Shown in pieces: positions 22,592-22,995 of a DNA stretch of 22,995 nt. Position numbers and translations under genes: made by a program. Source of the DNA: JBFWNZ01 sp050250795 (GTDB taxonomy: Bacteria > Pseudomonadota > Alphaproteobacteria > UBA8366). Below the pieces are notes generated by a model, which was given only the letters and a program-made list of their open reading frames with translations, was not told where the DNA came from and did no database searches. The first letter of the stretch is position 1; every line of letters begins with the position of its first letter. The DNA is taken from the NCBI GenBank assembly GCA_050250795.1, contig JBFWNZ010000017.1, positions 1 to 22,995 on the forward strand. The letters are read 5' to 3'.

Positions 22592-22995
22592 TCAGTCCTT
22601 CAGATAGTCGAAACGGAAGGCATTGCCCTGGCGCGCGACATGGCCGGCCGAGGGCAGCGGGAAATGCGAGGTGAGCACCAGGCGTTGCGTCTCGGCACAG
22701 GTTTCCAGGAAACGGCGCCGGGTCTGGGCCGCCAGGGGCTTGTCGGCATCGTAGCGGAAGTTCCATTCGGGATGGGCGCATTGCACCGGGCTGTGGATCA
22801 GATCGCCGGAGACCACCGCGTGGCTGTCGCGCGAGCGCAGGCGGATCGAGATGTGGCCGGGCGTGTGCCCCGGCGTCGGTTCGATCCACAGGGCGTCGTC
22901 GAGCGAGTAGTCGTCCTCGACCATCACCGCCTGGCCGGCCTCCACGACGGGCAGAACGTTTTCCAGGTATGTCGCGTCGCCCCGATGCCCGGCGC
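22592..22995 (-). CDS. MBL-fold metallo-hydrolase, N-terminal part outside the window
   Basis: The C-terminal 133 or so codons of a metallo-beta-lactamase-fold protein; the frame stays open to the right edge (AGHRGDATYLENVLPVVEAG upstream of an internal GTG at 22945), so the gene continues beyond it. Visible motifs are the TPGHTPGHISI metal His block, SGDLIHSP with the bridging Asp, and SHFPLPSAGHV with a late His. The HxHxDH motif would lie outside. It resembles the lactonase/arylsulfatase-like MBL hydrolases with a PEWNFRYDADK segment; the substrate is unknown. It is upstream of fhs on the same strand with a 169-base gap. Confidence 0.85.
   Translation of the reverse strand, partial: AGHRGDATYLENVLPVVEAGQAVMVEDDYSLDDALWIEPTPGHTPGHISIRLRSRDSHAVVSGDLIHSPVQCAHPEWNFRYDADKPLAAQTRRRFLETCAETQRLVLTSHFPLPSAGHVARQGNAFRFDYLKD

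Noticed and set aside
1..22995. Mobile elements, att sites or CRISPR arrays.
   Set aside because: No transposase, integrase, direct-repeat pair or regular spaced repeats were found on reading through both strands.

Overview
The window is GC-rich (roughly two thirds GC) chromosomal DNA, densely packed and bacterial. Gene content, codon usage and protein style fit an alphaproteobacterium, most likely of the Rhodospirillales type; this assignment is by impression, since no rRNA or tRNA gene is present to anchor it. I found no insertion sequence, phage gene or CRISPR array.

Layout. At the left edge (1-451) lies the end of a 2OG-Fe(II) oxygenase gene interrupted by an in-frame TAA. From 448 to 6093 is a mosaic of single catabolic genes in alternating orientation: a fumarase/PcaB-type lyase (-), an asparaginase (+), a 3-hydroxyisobutyrate-dehydrogenase-like enzyme (-), an MmgE/PrpD protein (+) and an SDR dehydrogenase (-). 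At 6284-8074 is a membrane-anchored class III adenylate cyclase. From 8137 to 11805 is a tight plus-strand operon: SCP2-type thiolase, acyl-CoA synthetase and two successive PCC/DUF296 proteins, followed by an AcuI-type acryloyl-CoA reductase (11876-12871), probably with its own promoter. Next come a D-2-hydroxyacid dehydrogenase (-), an exported Sel1-repeat protein (+), and an unrecognised 182-residue protein (-) with a promoter so close to its ATG that its mRNA may be leaderless.

From 15402 to 18730 lies a selB-selA pair on the minus strand (selA upstream, 4-base overlap), the selenocysteine incorporation machinery. After a 488-base gap come an alpha/beta hydrolase and a membrane-anchored ABM-fold protein (+), then formate-tetrahydrofolate ligase (-) and a metallo-beta-lactamase-fold protein cut by the right edge (-). 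selAB near fhs is consistent with formate and one-carbon metabolism involving a selenocysteine formate dehydrogenase elsewhere; selC and selD are not seen here.

The most interesting item is in the gap between selA and the hydrolase. A consensus sigma-54 promoter (18941-18956) is followed by about 130 nt ending in a textbook intrinsic terminator (19071-19098), with no convincing ORF between them. The predicted RNA has a 13-bp stem whose loop carries an ACCUCC anti-Shine-Dalgarno sequence. I propose an undescribed sigma-54-dependent small RNA. A second pattern is that all six convergent gene pairs touch or overlap, three of them by sharing a 4-base CTAA/TTAG double stop.
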